Positions 6,901 to 13,925 of a DNA stretch of 19,365 bases are shown here, piece by piece. The stretch comes from JBFGCT01 sp041581055 (GTDB lineage Bacteria; Actinomycetota; Acidimicrobiia; Acidimicrobiales; Ilumatobacteraceae). The position numbers and the translations under genes were made by a program. Positions within the stretch are counted from its first letter, which is position 1; every line of letters starts with the position of its first letter. The stretch is taken from positions 1 through 19,365 of the forward strand of contig JBFGCT010000066.1 in assembly GCA_041581055.1 (NCBI GenBank). Reading direction: 5' to 3'. Below the pieces are notes generated by a model. The model was not told the DNA's origin, did no database searches, and worked only from the letters and a program-made list of their open reading frames with translations.

Positions 6901-8826
6901 GCCGACGACCTGCGGACGATCGAGGGCCCGGGACGGCCGACGTCGGTCGACGTGCTGGCGAACGACTTCGACCCGGACGACACCCCGGGCGGGATGTCGG
7001 TGCTGCGGGCGGCGCTGGTCGGCGGTGACGCCGCGTTGTCGCGCACCGGCGACGTGATCACGATCGCTCCGGACCCGGACTACGTCGGCGTGATCACCGC
7101 CGAGTACACGATCGCCGACGGCGAGGGCCTGACCGACACGGCGCAGGTCGTGCTCACGGTGCTCGAACCGGTCAACCGCCCACCGGTGGCGCTCGACGAC
7201 AGCGTCGAGGTGGCCAGCGGCGGGACCGTCACCACGTCGGTCCTGTTCAACGACACCGACCCCGACGGGGATCCGTTGACGATGTCGGTGATCGGCGGCC
7301 CGGACGCCTCGCTCGGGACGGCGTCGGTCACGGCCGACCGCTCGATCGTCTTCGCCGCCAATCCGGGCGCCGCGGGCGCCGCCACGATCTCCTACGAGGT
7401 CAGCGACGGAGAGCTGAGCGACACCGCGGTCCTGCGGGTCGACGTGTTGCCGTGCTCGGAGTCGACGCCGATCGCCGACGAGGTGTTCCTCACCACCGGC
7501 TACCAGCAGCCGATCGCCGTCGACCCGGCCGACTTCTCGGCCAACGGCACGATCGTGGACGTCGTCGGGCCGACGGGGTTCGCCAACGGCGTCTACACCC
7601 CGCCGGCGGGGGAGAACGGCAACGTCTCGATCACGTTCGCCGTGGTCAACACCTGTCGTCAGCGGGCGAGCGGAAGCATCGTCATCGACGTCAACCAGGA
7701 ACCGGCCGGGCAGCCCGTCGCGATCGCCATGCGGCGGGGCGAGGTCAGGGAGATCCCGGTGAGCAACCTGGCCAGCGATGACGAGGCGCTGGAGATCATC
7801 GGGTCGGTCGGCGCGCCGGCGTGGGTGACGGTCGAACCGGGCCGCGTGGTCATCGACGGCACCGGCGTCGGGACCGGGGTGTGGACGTGGGCGGTGACGG
7901 TCGGGGACCCGGGCGGCCTCACCGCCGACGTGCCGATCACCGTGACGATCGACAACGCGGCACCGGTCGCCGCACCCGACGCGCTCGACGTGAGCGACGG
8001 CAAGCCGGGCGATGTCGACGTCGTCGCCAACGACTCCGACGCCGACGGCGAGCCGGCGACGCTGCGGGTGCAGTCCTCGCCCACCGCGCTCACCTTCGCC
8101 AACGGGGAGACCGGTACGGTCGAGCTCCTCGGCGACGGCCGGACGCTGCGCGTCGACCCGCAGGACGGCACGGGCACAGCGATGTTCGCGTACACGGTCG
8201 TCGACGGCGACGGCGGGGTGTCGGCGCCGGCCACCGTGACCGTCACCGGGCCGCCGGCCAACACGGCGCCGTTCGCCGACGACCAGGACGTCGAGGTCGT
8301 GGTCGGGGTGCCGACCGCGTTCGAGCTCGACGCCGGCGACGCCGATGGCGACGAGGTGACGGTGACCAACCTCACCGACCCGTCCGGCGCGGTCATCGAC
8401 GTCGAGAAGCTGAAGGTCACGGTGCAGGCGCTGTCCGAGGGAGTCGTCACGTTCACCTACCAGGTCGACGACGGCGACGAGCTGTCTCGGGTCGCCACCG
8501 TGACGATCACCGCCCAGCCGCCGACGACGACCACGACGACCACCGTCCCGCCGACGACCGCGCCGCCGACCACGGTCCCGCCGACCACCGTCCCGCCGAC
8601 CACCGTCCCGCCGACGACCGCGCCGCCCCCGACCACCGGGCCGCCGCCGACCACAGGGCCGCCGCCGACCACCGGGCCGCCGCCGACCACCGGGCCGCCG
8701 CCGACGACCGGGCCGCCGCCGACGACCGGGCCGCCGCCGACCACCGCCGCGCCGACCACCGCGCCGCCGACCACCGCCGCGCCCACGACCGCCGCGCCGC
8801 CGCCAACGACCGCCGTGCCGGCGTGA
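3934..8826 (+). CDS. Giant surface protein: membrane anchor, propeller-like domain, about 12 Ig/cadherin-like repeats, Pro/Thr tail
   Basis: The protein has 1630 residues. Residues 8-28 are a hydrophobic helix with no obvious signal-peptidase site, so it is probably an N-terminal anchor or uncleaved signal. Residues about 40-360 contain repeated short beta-strand patterns (GRVVLADGFGG, SRAYLVNDNTAEV, GSIWSVVDD) suggesting a beta-propeller. An acidic linker follows. From about residue 399 come about 12 repeats of 75-105 residues, most opening with NRPP-like linkers and holding the ND-DPDGD calcium-type motif of cadherin-like/Big tandem domains. Residues 1529-1630 are Pro/Thr-rich, and the chain ends there without LPXTG or a C-terminal membrane segment. 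All six cysteines fall in three within-domain pairs (245/256, 835/863, 1174/1241), consistent with disulfides outside the cell. It converges on the moxR-DUF58-transglutaminase operon, as FN3 proteins accompany those genes in other actinobacteria. Its likely role is adhesion or envelope architecture. Confidence 0.9.
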   Translation: MSTVTWRQAVAAMLATVLSLGALVVVLRSDGLPAIDATSSRAVRWFVHQPTGRVVLADGFGGRALASLEVGSPGEELIVAEGASRAYLVNDNTAEVRSIDSAELRLGSPQGLAPLGTGRAISGVGPAGLVVVNPVDRSANLLPEGGESIAFTVDMGSTALVAPDGSIWSVVDDRVVRTSSSSAAATTSQSIGAPSATLSLVGNRPLVLDAPGRRARLADGPWVDLPTSAAPSEIVMQQPGPPGRCGWVGADDELWCVGADGVAERSTVAGLDIGGGDLLAIAGDAAAVVRRAPTSIVRFDWRDGTIASDRVASVDGDAVLDVTATVDLVWVDDRQGRFVWAINPWGITQIDKNDNSVLVLGDEGEVIDEGDGPDRGTGGADDGSSGGIEEREPDDNGIDDPPVALDDPVTARSGSQVSVPVTANDYDPDGEAIVVVDVERPGHGTVEIGTATTLTYNPEPGYVGIDTFGYTIADGDGTEARAEVIVELLPADASNRPPIGATDEAQTGPGTAVVVEVLLNDIDPERDPLRIGSFSPLEDIGAVTETVGPSGLPALRFAPIAGFEGTAIFRYRPVDSFEALGDEVEVRVEVASAGDANRPPVVGPDAVRLRRNVETKLPVLVNDVDPDGDAMTLSVVEPLPEGLEVDVEGTQLAIVARAGSGALAPFQYEVDDGRGHRVRSGVLVAVIDDVEPNRPPVVSPDAKTAVVGRTVTIDVTANDSDPDGDPLVIVDVTQPADRRGAAAVVGRDRVEFTPAPLVDDDSANVRFTYTVSDGNGHEVAGDVTITVLPEPLPEPPYAQDDSTFTYVDEPVTIDVLRNDGDPSGERPTLVGAPGCPAGGRAVVTADDQVRFDPPPGRSGAFRCSYEVTNSQGLRASASIVVSVREPEITNEPPEAVNDVLTVAVEETATIDVAENDDDPDGPAAELVVVSSTAPNLGSAVRNGNEITFTAGAQTGVTSINYQIADVEGAVSLGRLTVIIEEAANQPPNAADDLRTIEGPGRPTSVDVLANDFDPDDTPGGMSVLRAALVGGDAALSRTGDVITIAPDPDYVGVITAEYTIADGEGLTDTAQVVLTVLEPVNRPPVALDDSVEVASGGTVTTSVLFNDTDPDGDPLTMSVIGGPDASLGTASVTADRSIVFAANPGAAGAATISYEVSDGELSDTAVLRVDVLPCSESTPIADEVFLTTGYQQPIAVDPADFSANGTIVDVVGPTGFANGVYTPPAGENGNVSITFAVVNTCRQRASGSIVIDVNQEPAGQPVAIAMRRGEVREIPVSNLASDDEALEIIGSVGAPAWVTVEPGRVVIDGTGVGTGVWTWAVTVGDPGGLTADVPITVTIDNAAPVAAPDALDVSDGKPGDVDVVANDSDADGEPATLRVQSSPTALTFANGETGTVELLGDGRTLRVDPQDGTGTAMFAYTVVDGDGGVSAPATVTVTGPPANTAPFADDQDVEVVVGVPTAFELDAGDADGDEVTVTNLTDPSGAVIDVEKLKVTVQALSEGVVTFTYQVDDGDELSRVATVTITAQPPTTTTTTTVPPTTAPPTTVPPTTVPPTTVPPTTAPPPTTGPPPTTGPPPTTGPPPTTGPPPTTGPPPTTGPPPTTAAPTTAPPTTAAPTTAAPPPTTAVPA
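5128..8517 (+). repeat. Coding region of about 12 tandem Ig/cadherin-like domains
   Basis: The repeats are visible at protein level: linker (NRPP, NEPP, NQPP, NTAP), a beta-strand, then ND-x-DPDGD or a variant, then a YTxxDGxG strand near the end. Eight or nine are close to consensus. The ninth and tenth (about residues 1178-1345) lack the DPDGD motif and are divergent. The fifth and ninth each carry a cysteine pair. The DNA itself is too diverged for simple recombination between units, which suggests an old expansion. Confidence 0.8.
8518..8823 (+). repeat. Low-complexity Pro/Thr tail with six 18-bp tandem units
   Basis: This stretch encodes a Pro/Thr-rich C-terminus. Positions 8638-8745 are six 18-bp units, each encoding GPPPTT, differing only at the last two codons (acc/acg, then aca/acc). 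Flanking VPPTT and APPTT units are 15 bp long. Such arrays can change copy number by slippage. The encoded tail probably spans or sticks into the cell wall and could be O-glycosylated on Thr; that role is inferred. Confidence 0.85.
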
Positions 8827-8855
8827 CGGTCGGTCCCGCCGCCGACGTCGGCGCG

Positions 8856-11057
8856 TCAGGCGTCGACGGGGGAGCGGGTGCCCCGGCGCAGCGATCGGGG
8901 GCTGAGCTTCCACCTGATCCGCTGCCACCTCGTGAACGTGGCCCCCAGCGACCGCTCGACCTGATCGAGGCACGTCCTCGCGTCGTCGGCGAGCAGATCC
9001 GGCCGGGGGGGTTCTCCGAAGGTGACCGCGCTCGACAGCGTTGCCAGCCTTAGCAACTCCGGGGCCGCCGTCGGCGCCAAGGGAGCGCCGTCGTGGGCGA
9101 TCTCGGCGTCGGTGGCCGACCGCTCGATCGACAGCCCGGCGTCGACCAGCGAGTCGGTCGCCACCGCCCATGTTCCCCTGATGCGGTCCTCCGGCGCGGG
9201 CGCCCGCAGCCGGCGCCGCCGACGGCCCCGCTTGAGCCCGACGATCACCCCGACGACGATCAGCAGCGGGACGAGCAGGACGCCGGCCGCCGCCGCGCCC
9301 CTGACGAGCCACAGCACCGCGCTCGACAGCGCGCCGCCGGTCGCGTCGCCGCCCGACTCGTCGGTGAGCGGCGTGTCGTTGCTCGGCTCGGGCGGTGGGA
9401 CGATCGGCGGCTGCGGCGCGGCCGGGGTCTGGACCTGGGGCTCGACGGCCGGCTCGGCGAGGTCGCTCGCCTCGTCGGGGGGCACGGGGTCGAACGACAG
9501 CCAGTGGCCGTCGGCCAGCCGCACTTCCGGCCACACCCGAGCGTCGGACGACCGGAGTTGGATCACCGCGCCACGCGCCGCGGCGTCGACCCGGAACCCG
9601 GTGGCCACGCGCGCGTCCACGCCGAGCGACCGCGCGAGCAGCACGTACGAGGTGACGAACTGCTCCTCGTTGCCCCGCTGCGTGTCGCGGAGGAATCGCT
9701 CGATCAGCGCCCGTTGCACCCCGCCGCCGGGGGCGTCGGTCTCGAGCACGAACTCGTCGCGCATCGTCCGCTCGATCGTGCTCAGCTGATCGAGGATGGA
9801 GCCGCCGCCGGCGATCGACTCGGCGAGCTCGGTGAGCCCGGAGACGGACTCGTCGATCGGGCGGGTCGCCACCTGCGCGGTGGCCGCGGCGGTCGGCGCG
9901 ACGTTGGCGGTCACCGGGATCTCGGCGGCCGGTCCGGGGCGGGTGAGCAACCGCACGAGCGTCCGCTGCTCGTCGGTCTCGATCGGAGCGTCGACGATGA
10001 CCGGCGAACCGGGGAGCGGGACGAGCGACAGGTCGTCGTCGAGGAACCGCACGGTCACCTCGATCGCGCCCTCCTCGGCCGGTCCGAGGCGCCGACCGAT
10101 CGGGCGGAGCACCAGATCGGGCGCCCACCGCTGACCGTCGTAGACGGCGAGCGCCGCCGTCCGCCACCGTTGCGGGAGGAGCGCGTCGGGAGACCCGCGG
10201 ATCTCGTGCAGCGCGATCGGCGGGTCGATCGCCCGCAAGGCGAGGGTGGCCTCGATCGGGTCGAGCAGCGGCGCGGTCTGCTCGGGAGGGTCGTTGCGCC
10301 GCGGGTCGGCTCGGGGGTCGAGGCCGATCAAGGCGCTGGCCAAGGCGGCGAGCAGGATGGCGACCATGGCGAGGGGGATCAGGCGTCGTTCCCCGCGCAA
10401 GAGCGTCAGGTTCTCGTCGCCGGCGACGTCGTTGCGCAACGTCGCGAACCCGGTCGCCAGCACACCGAACGGAAGCACCCAGCCGACACGGGCGCCGGTG
10501 GGCGCGCTCAGCGCGACGATCCCGACGTAGACCACCACCGGCGGAACGAGCGGCAGGAGGTGCCATCGCCGCCGCATCGCGAGCTCGGCGCCGATCGCCG
10601 CCATCGTGGCGATCAGGGCGGCCGCCGCGCCGACGAAGTCGACCCGATCCGGGCTCGGCCACTCGGTCGAGAGCATCCGTTGCGGCCCGCTCGTCACCGC
10701 CTCGACGGCGTCACCCGCCGACCCGCCGGACACCGCCACCGCGATCGCCAGGGATCCGACGATCGACAGCGCGGCGCCCGCCCCCCTCGCGAGCGGGCCG
10801 CGGCGGGCGAGCAGCAGGGCGACCATGGGTGGAAGCACGGCGGCCGGCAGCAGGACGGGCAGGTGGCGGTCGAAGACCCCGCCGGCGGCGAGCGCGACCA
10901 CCACGGCCAGCGCGGCGATCAGCCCGACTCGCAGTTGCGGGAGTCGGGCCGTCGGCCGGACGCCGGGGGTCGGCCGGGGGCCGGCGCGCGCCCGCCGCCC
11001 GGGGTCGGCCGAACTCGAACTGGTGTGGCGGTCCCGGTCGCGGTCGGTGATGGTCAC
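8856..11057 (-). CDS. TgpA-like membrane transglutaminase homologue lacking catalytic Cys and His
   Basis: The GTG start (11057) overlaps the DUF58 stop (GTGA), giving 733 residues. The layout is that of TgpA/YebA-type proteins: about six or seven membrane helices in residues 41-245, an extracytoplasmic transglutaminase-core domain (about 260-530), a Pro-rich linker, a last membrane helix (about 578-607) and a cytoplasmic DUF4129-like tail. Active members carry G-x-C-E-Q-F, then H-A-W, then F-D-P-T-P. Here these read GNEEQF (Cys to Glu464), RVW (His to Arg507) and FDPVP (Asp523 kept). The surrounding pattern (SYVLLARSLGVDARVATGF) is well preserved, so the alignment is secure and the losses are real. 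It cannot use the standard Cys-His-Asp chemistry and is probably a structural or binding domain. It is the last gene of the moxR-DUF58 operon. Confidence 0.9.
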   Translation of the reverse strand: MTITDRDRDRHTSSSSADPGRRARAGPRPTPGVRPTARLPQLRVGLIAALAVVVALAAGGVFDRHLPVLLPAAVLPPMVALLLARRGPLARGAGAALSIVGSLAIAVAVSGGSAGDAVEAVTSGPQRMLSTEWPSPDRVDFVGAAAALIATMAAIGAELAMRRRWHLLPLVPPVVVYVGIVALSAPTGARVGWVLPFGVLATGFATLRNDVAGDENLTLLRGERRLIPLAMVAILLAALASALIGLDPRADPRRNDPPEQTAPLLDPIEATLALRAIDPPIALHEIRGSPDALLPQRWRTAALAVYDGQRWAPDLVLRPIGRRLGPAEEGAIEVTVRFLDDDLSLVPLPGSPVIVDAPIETDEQRTLVRLLTRPGPAAEIPVTANVAPTAAATAQVATRPIDESVSGLTELAESIAGGGSILDQLSTIERTMRDEFVLETDAPGGGVQRALIERFLRDTQRGNEEQFVTSYVLLARSLGVDARVATGFRVDAAARGAVIQLRSSDARVWPEVRLADGHWLSFDPVPPDEASDLAEPAVEPQVQTPAAPQPPIVPPPEPSNDTPLTDESGGDATGGALSSAVLWLVRGAAAAGVLLVPLLIVVGVIVGLKRGRRRRRLRAPAPEDRIRGTWAVATDSLVDAGLSIERSATDAEIAHDGAPLAPTAAPELLRLATLSSAVTFGEPPRPDLLADDARTCLDQVERSLGATFTRWQRIRWKLSPRSLRRGTRSPVDA

Positions 11058-12160
11058 TCCCACGACCGCCACCGCCTGACGAACTCCCGGGCGTCGGCGG
11101 CGGCCATCGCGCCGCGGCCGCCCGCCGCGCCCTCGCCGATCCTGACGATCGACATTCGATCCGACGTCGTGAACAGGCTCGACGGTCCGTTCGGGCCGGT
11201 GACCATCACCACCGACGTCTGGTCGAAGCCGGAGACGAACAACGACGCGACCGGCAGGAGGTCGACCCCGGTCGTCTGCCGCACCGGCGTCAGGAGGTCG
11301 AGCACCATCGCCTCGTCGACCAGCGCCGCGCCGCGGCCTGGGTTCTGCCGGCTGGTGGTGCGGACGACCACGTCGAGCCCCGATCGGATCGCGTGCACGG
11401 CCAACGAGGCGGCGACGTCGACCGCCTCCTCGAAGTCGTCGGGGCTGGCGACCCCGCGAGCGGTGTCGACGACGACCGTGTACTCCGGCCGCCGGACCTC
11501 GACATGCTCGCGGATCATCAACGTGCCGGTGCGCGCCGTCGTCGGCCAGTGGATCATCCGCGGGTCGTCGCCCGGCACGTACTCGCGCATCGAGATGAAC
11601 CCCGACATCGGGTCGATCGTCGCCCGCCGGACGACCGACTCGCTCTCGACCACCCGGGCCGCCCCCTGCGGGCCGATCAGCCCGTAGACCTTGGGATGCA
11701 CGGTGACGAGGCTCGTCGCCGCGTCGTACCGCGTCCCGACCGAGAGCCAGAACGGGTCGATCCGCTCCACCCCGAACGGGCCGACCTCGAACAGGCCGCG
11801 GCGGCGGGTCGGGATCTGGCCGTCGACCCGCACGGCCGACGCCGGCTGGACCGGGTCGATCGGCGTGCGCGCCACCTGGTCGTCGCACGAGTCGATGATC
11901 GTCGCCCGGCCCGACCGGAACCGGGTCGTGTTCCCGAGCCGGTAGGTCACCCTGATCGGGTCGCCCCGCGGCACTCGCACGGTGGCGACCGAGCGGGTGA
12001 CCGTCGCCCGCAGCGGCCGGTGCGACGCCCAGATCGCGAGCCCGACGAGGACGACCAGGCCGATCGAGCCGACGACCAGTTCCTCGTAGCGCCACCACCA
12101 CCCGAGACCGCCGACCACGAGCGCGGCGAGCACGGCGCCGAGCCCGGATCGGGTGAGCAC
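11054..12160 (-). CDS. DUF58 family membrane protein
   Basis: The protein has 368 residues and starts at a GTG (12160) 2 nt after the moxR stop, with AGAGGG upstream inside the moxR end. Two membrane helices are seen at about 5-23 and 27-45. The DUF58 signature follows: YVPGDDPRMIHWPTTAR (194-210), then a von Willebrand A-like strand with Asp232 (VVVDTAR). DUF58 proteins are almost always encoded beside MoxR ATPases and are thought to be their partners in assembling or modifying envelope proteins. The signature residues look intact, unlike those of the downstream transglutaminase. The much longer open frame running upstream across moxR is an antiframe artefact of GC-rich DNA. Confidence 0.92.
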   Translation of the reverse strand: MLTRSGLGAVLAALVVGGLGWWWRYEELVVGSIGLVVLVGLAIWASHRPLRATVTRSVATVRVPRGDPIRVTYRLGNTTRFRSGRATIIDSCDDQVARTPIDPVQPASAVRVDGQIPTRRRGLFEVGPFGVERIDPFWLSVGTRYDAATSLVTVHPKVYGLIGPQGAARVVESESVVRRATIDPMSGFISMREYVPGDDPRMIHWPTTARTGTLMIREHVEVRRPEYTVVVDTARGVASPDDFEEAVDVAASLAVHAIRSGLDVVVRTTSRQNPGRGAALVDEAMVLDLLTPVRQTTGVDLLPVASLFVSGFDQTSVVMVTGPNGPSSLFTTSDRMSIVRIGEGAAGGRGAMAAADAREFVRRWRSWE

Positions 12161-12162
12161 GA

Positions 12163-13113
12163 TCAGCCCTCTCGGGAGCGCGGGACCGGCACCTCGTCGA
12201 CGATGTCGGCGAGCACGGTGTCGACGCGCACGCCGCGCAGGTCGGCCTCGGCGGTCACCGCCATCCGGTGGCCGAACACCGGCGCGGCGACCGTCTTGAT
12301 GTCGTCGGGCGTGACGTAGTCGCGGTTGTCGGTCGCGGCGAACGCGCGGGCGATTCGGAGCATGGCGATCGTGCCGCGCATCGAGACGCCGAGGCGGAGG
12401 TCGGGGTGGACACGGGTGGCGTTGGCGATCTGCACGATGTACTCGTTGATCCCCCGCGCGACCCGGATCTCGTCGATCTCGCCGATCGCCTTGTCCAGCT
12501 CGCGGGTGTCGGTGACCGGGCTGAGCTGGTCGTCTCGCTGGTGGCGGTGGAACTGCTCGAGCACCGACACCTCGGTGTCGGCGTCGGCGTACCCCAGGCT
12601 GAGGCGCATCGAGAACCGGTCGAGCTGAACGTCGGGGAGGGCGAACGTGCCCTGGAAGTCGCGCGGGTTCTCGGTGGCGATGACGAAGAACGGCCGCGGC
12701 ACGGCGCGCCCGGTGCCGTCGGCGGTGACCTGCCGCTCCTCCATCACCTCGAGCAGGGCGGATTGTGTCTTGGGGCTGCCGCGGTTGATCTCGTCGCCGA
12801 TCAACACGTTGGTGAACACCGGGCCCTCGCGGAACGAGAAGGCCCCCGACCGCTGGTCGTACACCATCACGCCGGTGATGTCGGCGGGCAGCAGGTCGGG
12901 TGTGAACTGGACGCGCTTCCACGTGCCGGCGATCGAGTTGGCGATCGCCTTGGCGAGGCTGGTCTTCCCGGTGCCCGGGACGTCGTCGAGCAGGAGGTGG
13001 CCCTCGGTGAGCAGGCAGCAGAGGGCGAGGCGGATCTGGTCTCGCTTGCCGCGGATCACCTGGTCGACGTTGCTGATCATGGCATCAGCGACTGGCGAGA
13101 TGATCCCGGCCAT
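12163..13113 (-). CDS. moxR: MoxR family AAA+ ATPase
   Basis: The protein has 316 residues. Walker A is intact (VPGTGKTS, 45-52), as are Walker B (LIGDEINRGSPKTQSALLEVMEE, from about 104) and the ATEN sensor-1 (146-149). The lid region is also present. This is a chaperone-like ATPase of the MoxR branch, expected to act with the DUF58 protein on an envelope or metal-containing client. It is the first gene of a three-gene operon and the only enzyme of the locus with a complete active site. The ATG at 13113 sits 7 nt after TACACT. The alternative Met12 (13080) lacks such a signal, though homology alone does not exclude it. Confidence 0.95.
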   Translation of the reverse strand: MAGIISPVADAMISNVDQVIRGKRDQIRLALCCLLTEGHLLLDDVPGTGKTSLAKAIANSIAGTWKRVQFTPDLLPADITGVMVYDQRSGAFSFREGPVFTNVLIGDEINRGSPKTQSALLEVMEERQVTADGTGRAVPRPFFVIATENPRDFQGTFALPDVQLDRFSMRLSLGYADADTEVSVLEQFHRHQRDDQLSPVTDTRELDKAIGEIDEIRVARGINEYIVQIANATRVHPDLRLGVSMRGTIAMLRIARAFAATDNRDYVTPDDIKTVAAPVFGHRMAVTAEADLRGVRVDTVLADIVDEVPVPRSREG

Positions 13114-13126
13114 GGCGCCGAGTGTA
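13114..13126 (-). promoter_or_regulatory. Putative leaderless promoter (-10 TACACT) of the moxR operon
   Basis: On the minus strand TACACT (13126-13121) lies 7 nt before the moxR ATG with no Shine-Dalgarno sequence between. This spacing places transcription initiation at or beside the start codon. The -35 position holds no consensus but falls inside an inverted repeat (13137-13155), so an activator or repressor may control it. Confidence 0.5.
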
Positions 13127-13136
13127 GGGGCGCGAA

Positions 13137-13155
13137 CACTCCCGAGGGCGGAGTG
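13137..13155. promoter_or_regulatory. Candidate operator at the -35 position of the moxR promoter
   Basis: CACTCC (13137-13142), 7 nt, then GGAGTG (13150-13155) is a perfect inverted repeat centred about 22 nt upstream of the -10 box. A 19-bp dyad with 6-bp arms covering a missing -35 is typical of a dimeric regulator site. The regulator is unknown. Confidence 0.35.
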
Positions 13156-13172
13156 CCGGACCGGCTTGACGG

Positions 13173-13184
13173 TTCCTTGAGGAA
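13173..13184. promoter_or_regulatory. Short dyad TTCCT-TG-AGGAA upstream of moxR
   Basis: A perfect 5-bp inverted repeat with a 2-nt spacer sits in the 131-bp gap between the SWIM gene and moxR. It is more A/T-rich than its surroundings. It may be a second regulator half or part of the end of the SWIM transcript; there is no U-tract. Confidence 0.25.
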
Positions 13185-13244
13185 GTCGACCTCGGTGCGT
13201 GGCGGCGCCGGGGCCCGCGGGTGCCGGTGGCGGCGGTGGGTGGT

Positions 13245-13925
13245 TCAGTCCCAGTCGACCCGGGCGCCGGCGAGGGCGGCGCGCAGCACCGCCGCCAGCT
13301 GGGGATCGCGCGGCAGCACCGGTTCGAGTCGTTCGAGGTCGGGCAACGGCGGCAGCGCGGCCCCGGCCGGACGACCGAGCACGTCGAGCAACGGGTCGGC
13401 CGCCGGCTCGGGTTCGGGCGGCTCGCCGCCGGCCCGATCGTCGGCCCCCACGAGCCGGAGGTGCCGGCGCGACTGCGGGCCGGCCGAGCGGCCGGCCGCG
13501 GCCGGGTCGTCGTCAGGCGCTCCGGTCGGCCCGGACCGCCCGCGCCACAGGTCGAGCAGCTCCGGTTCGAGCAGCAGTTCGTCGCTGAAGCAGAACATCG
13601 CCGCGATCACGTGCTTGCACGAGTGGCCTGCCCAGTTCTCGTCGTCCGGGCAGGTGCAGCGCGTCACGACGTCGCGGCGCAGCGGCATGCCGTCGCCGGT
13701 CGTGACCTCGATGGCGGCGATGTACGGCGTCGGCCGCGAGCCCTGGACCTCGCAGGTGACGATGCCCGGCGCGATGTCGATGTCGAGCACCGAGCCGTCG
13801 CGGGCGTAGCGCTTGCCCTTGCGCAGCCGCTGGGGGTCGCTCAACTCCGCCGCCAGGACCTTCATCATCGTGGCCGGCAGCCGGCCCGGATGGGTGGCGC
13901 CGAACGGCTTGCGCGGCCGGCTCAC
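13245..13925 (-). CDS. SWIM zinc-finger protein, partner of the SNF2 helicase
   Basis: The GTG start (13925) overlaps the helicase TGA (GTGA), giving 226 residues. The SWIM signature CxC-x10-CxH is complete: Cys90, Cys92, Cys103, His105, followed by the usual hydrophobic stretch (VIAAMFCF). Residues about 1-60 are basic and the C-terminal half is Pro/Ala-rich and acidic, probably unstructured. SWIM modules bind DNA or proteins. Small SWIM proteins directly downstream of HelZ-type helicases are common in actinobacteria (the Rv2101-Rv2102 pair in Mycobacterium tuberculosis is the case I recall). It probably gives the helicase a nucleic-acid-binding subunit. Confidence 0.9.
   Translation of the reverse strand: MSRPRKPFGATHPGRLPATMMKVLAAELSDPQRLRKGKRYARDGSVLDIDIAPGIVTCEVQGSRPTPYIAAIEVTTGDGMPLRRDVVTRCTCPDDENWAGHSCKHVIAAMFCFSDELLLEPELLDLWRGRSGPTGAPDDDPAAAGRSAGPQSRRHLRLVGADDRAGGEPPEPEPAADPLLDVLGRPAGAALPPLPDLERLEPVLPRDPQLAAVLRAALAGARVDWD

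Noticed and set aside
8638..8745. Regular 18-bp repeats considered as a CRISPR array
   Set aside because: The units are contiguous without spacers and are in frame, encoding GPPPTT.
8840..8853. Perfect palindrome CGCCGACGTCGGCG between the convergent stops, considered as a bidirectional terminator
   Set aside because: It has no loop and no U-tract, and such palindromes arise easily in this base composition.
4051..10662. A 2203-codon open frame on the minus strand across the giant gene and the transglutaminase gene
   Set aside because: It is a shadow frame: Arg/Asp-rich low-complexity translation with no domain pattern, caused by GC-biased third positions of the real genes.
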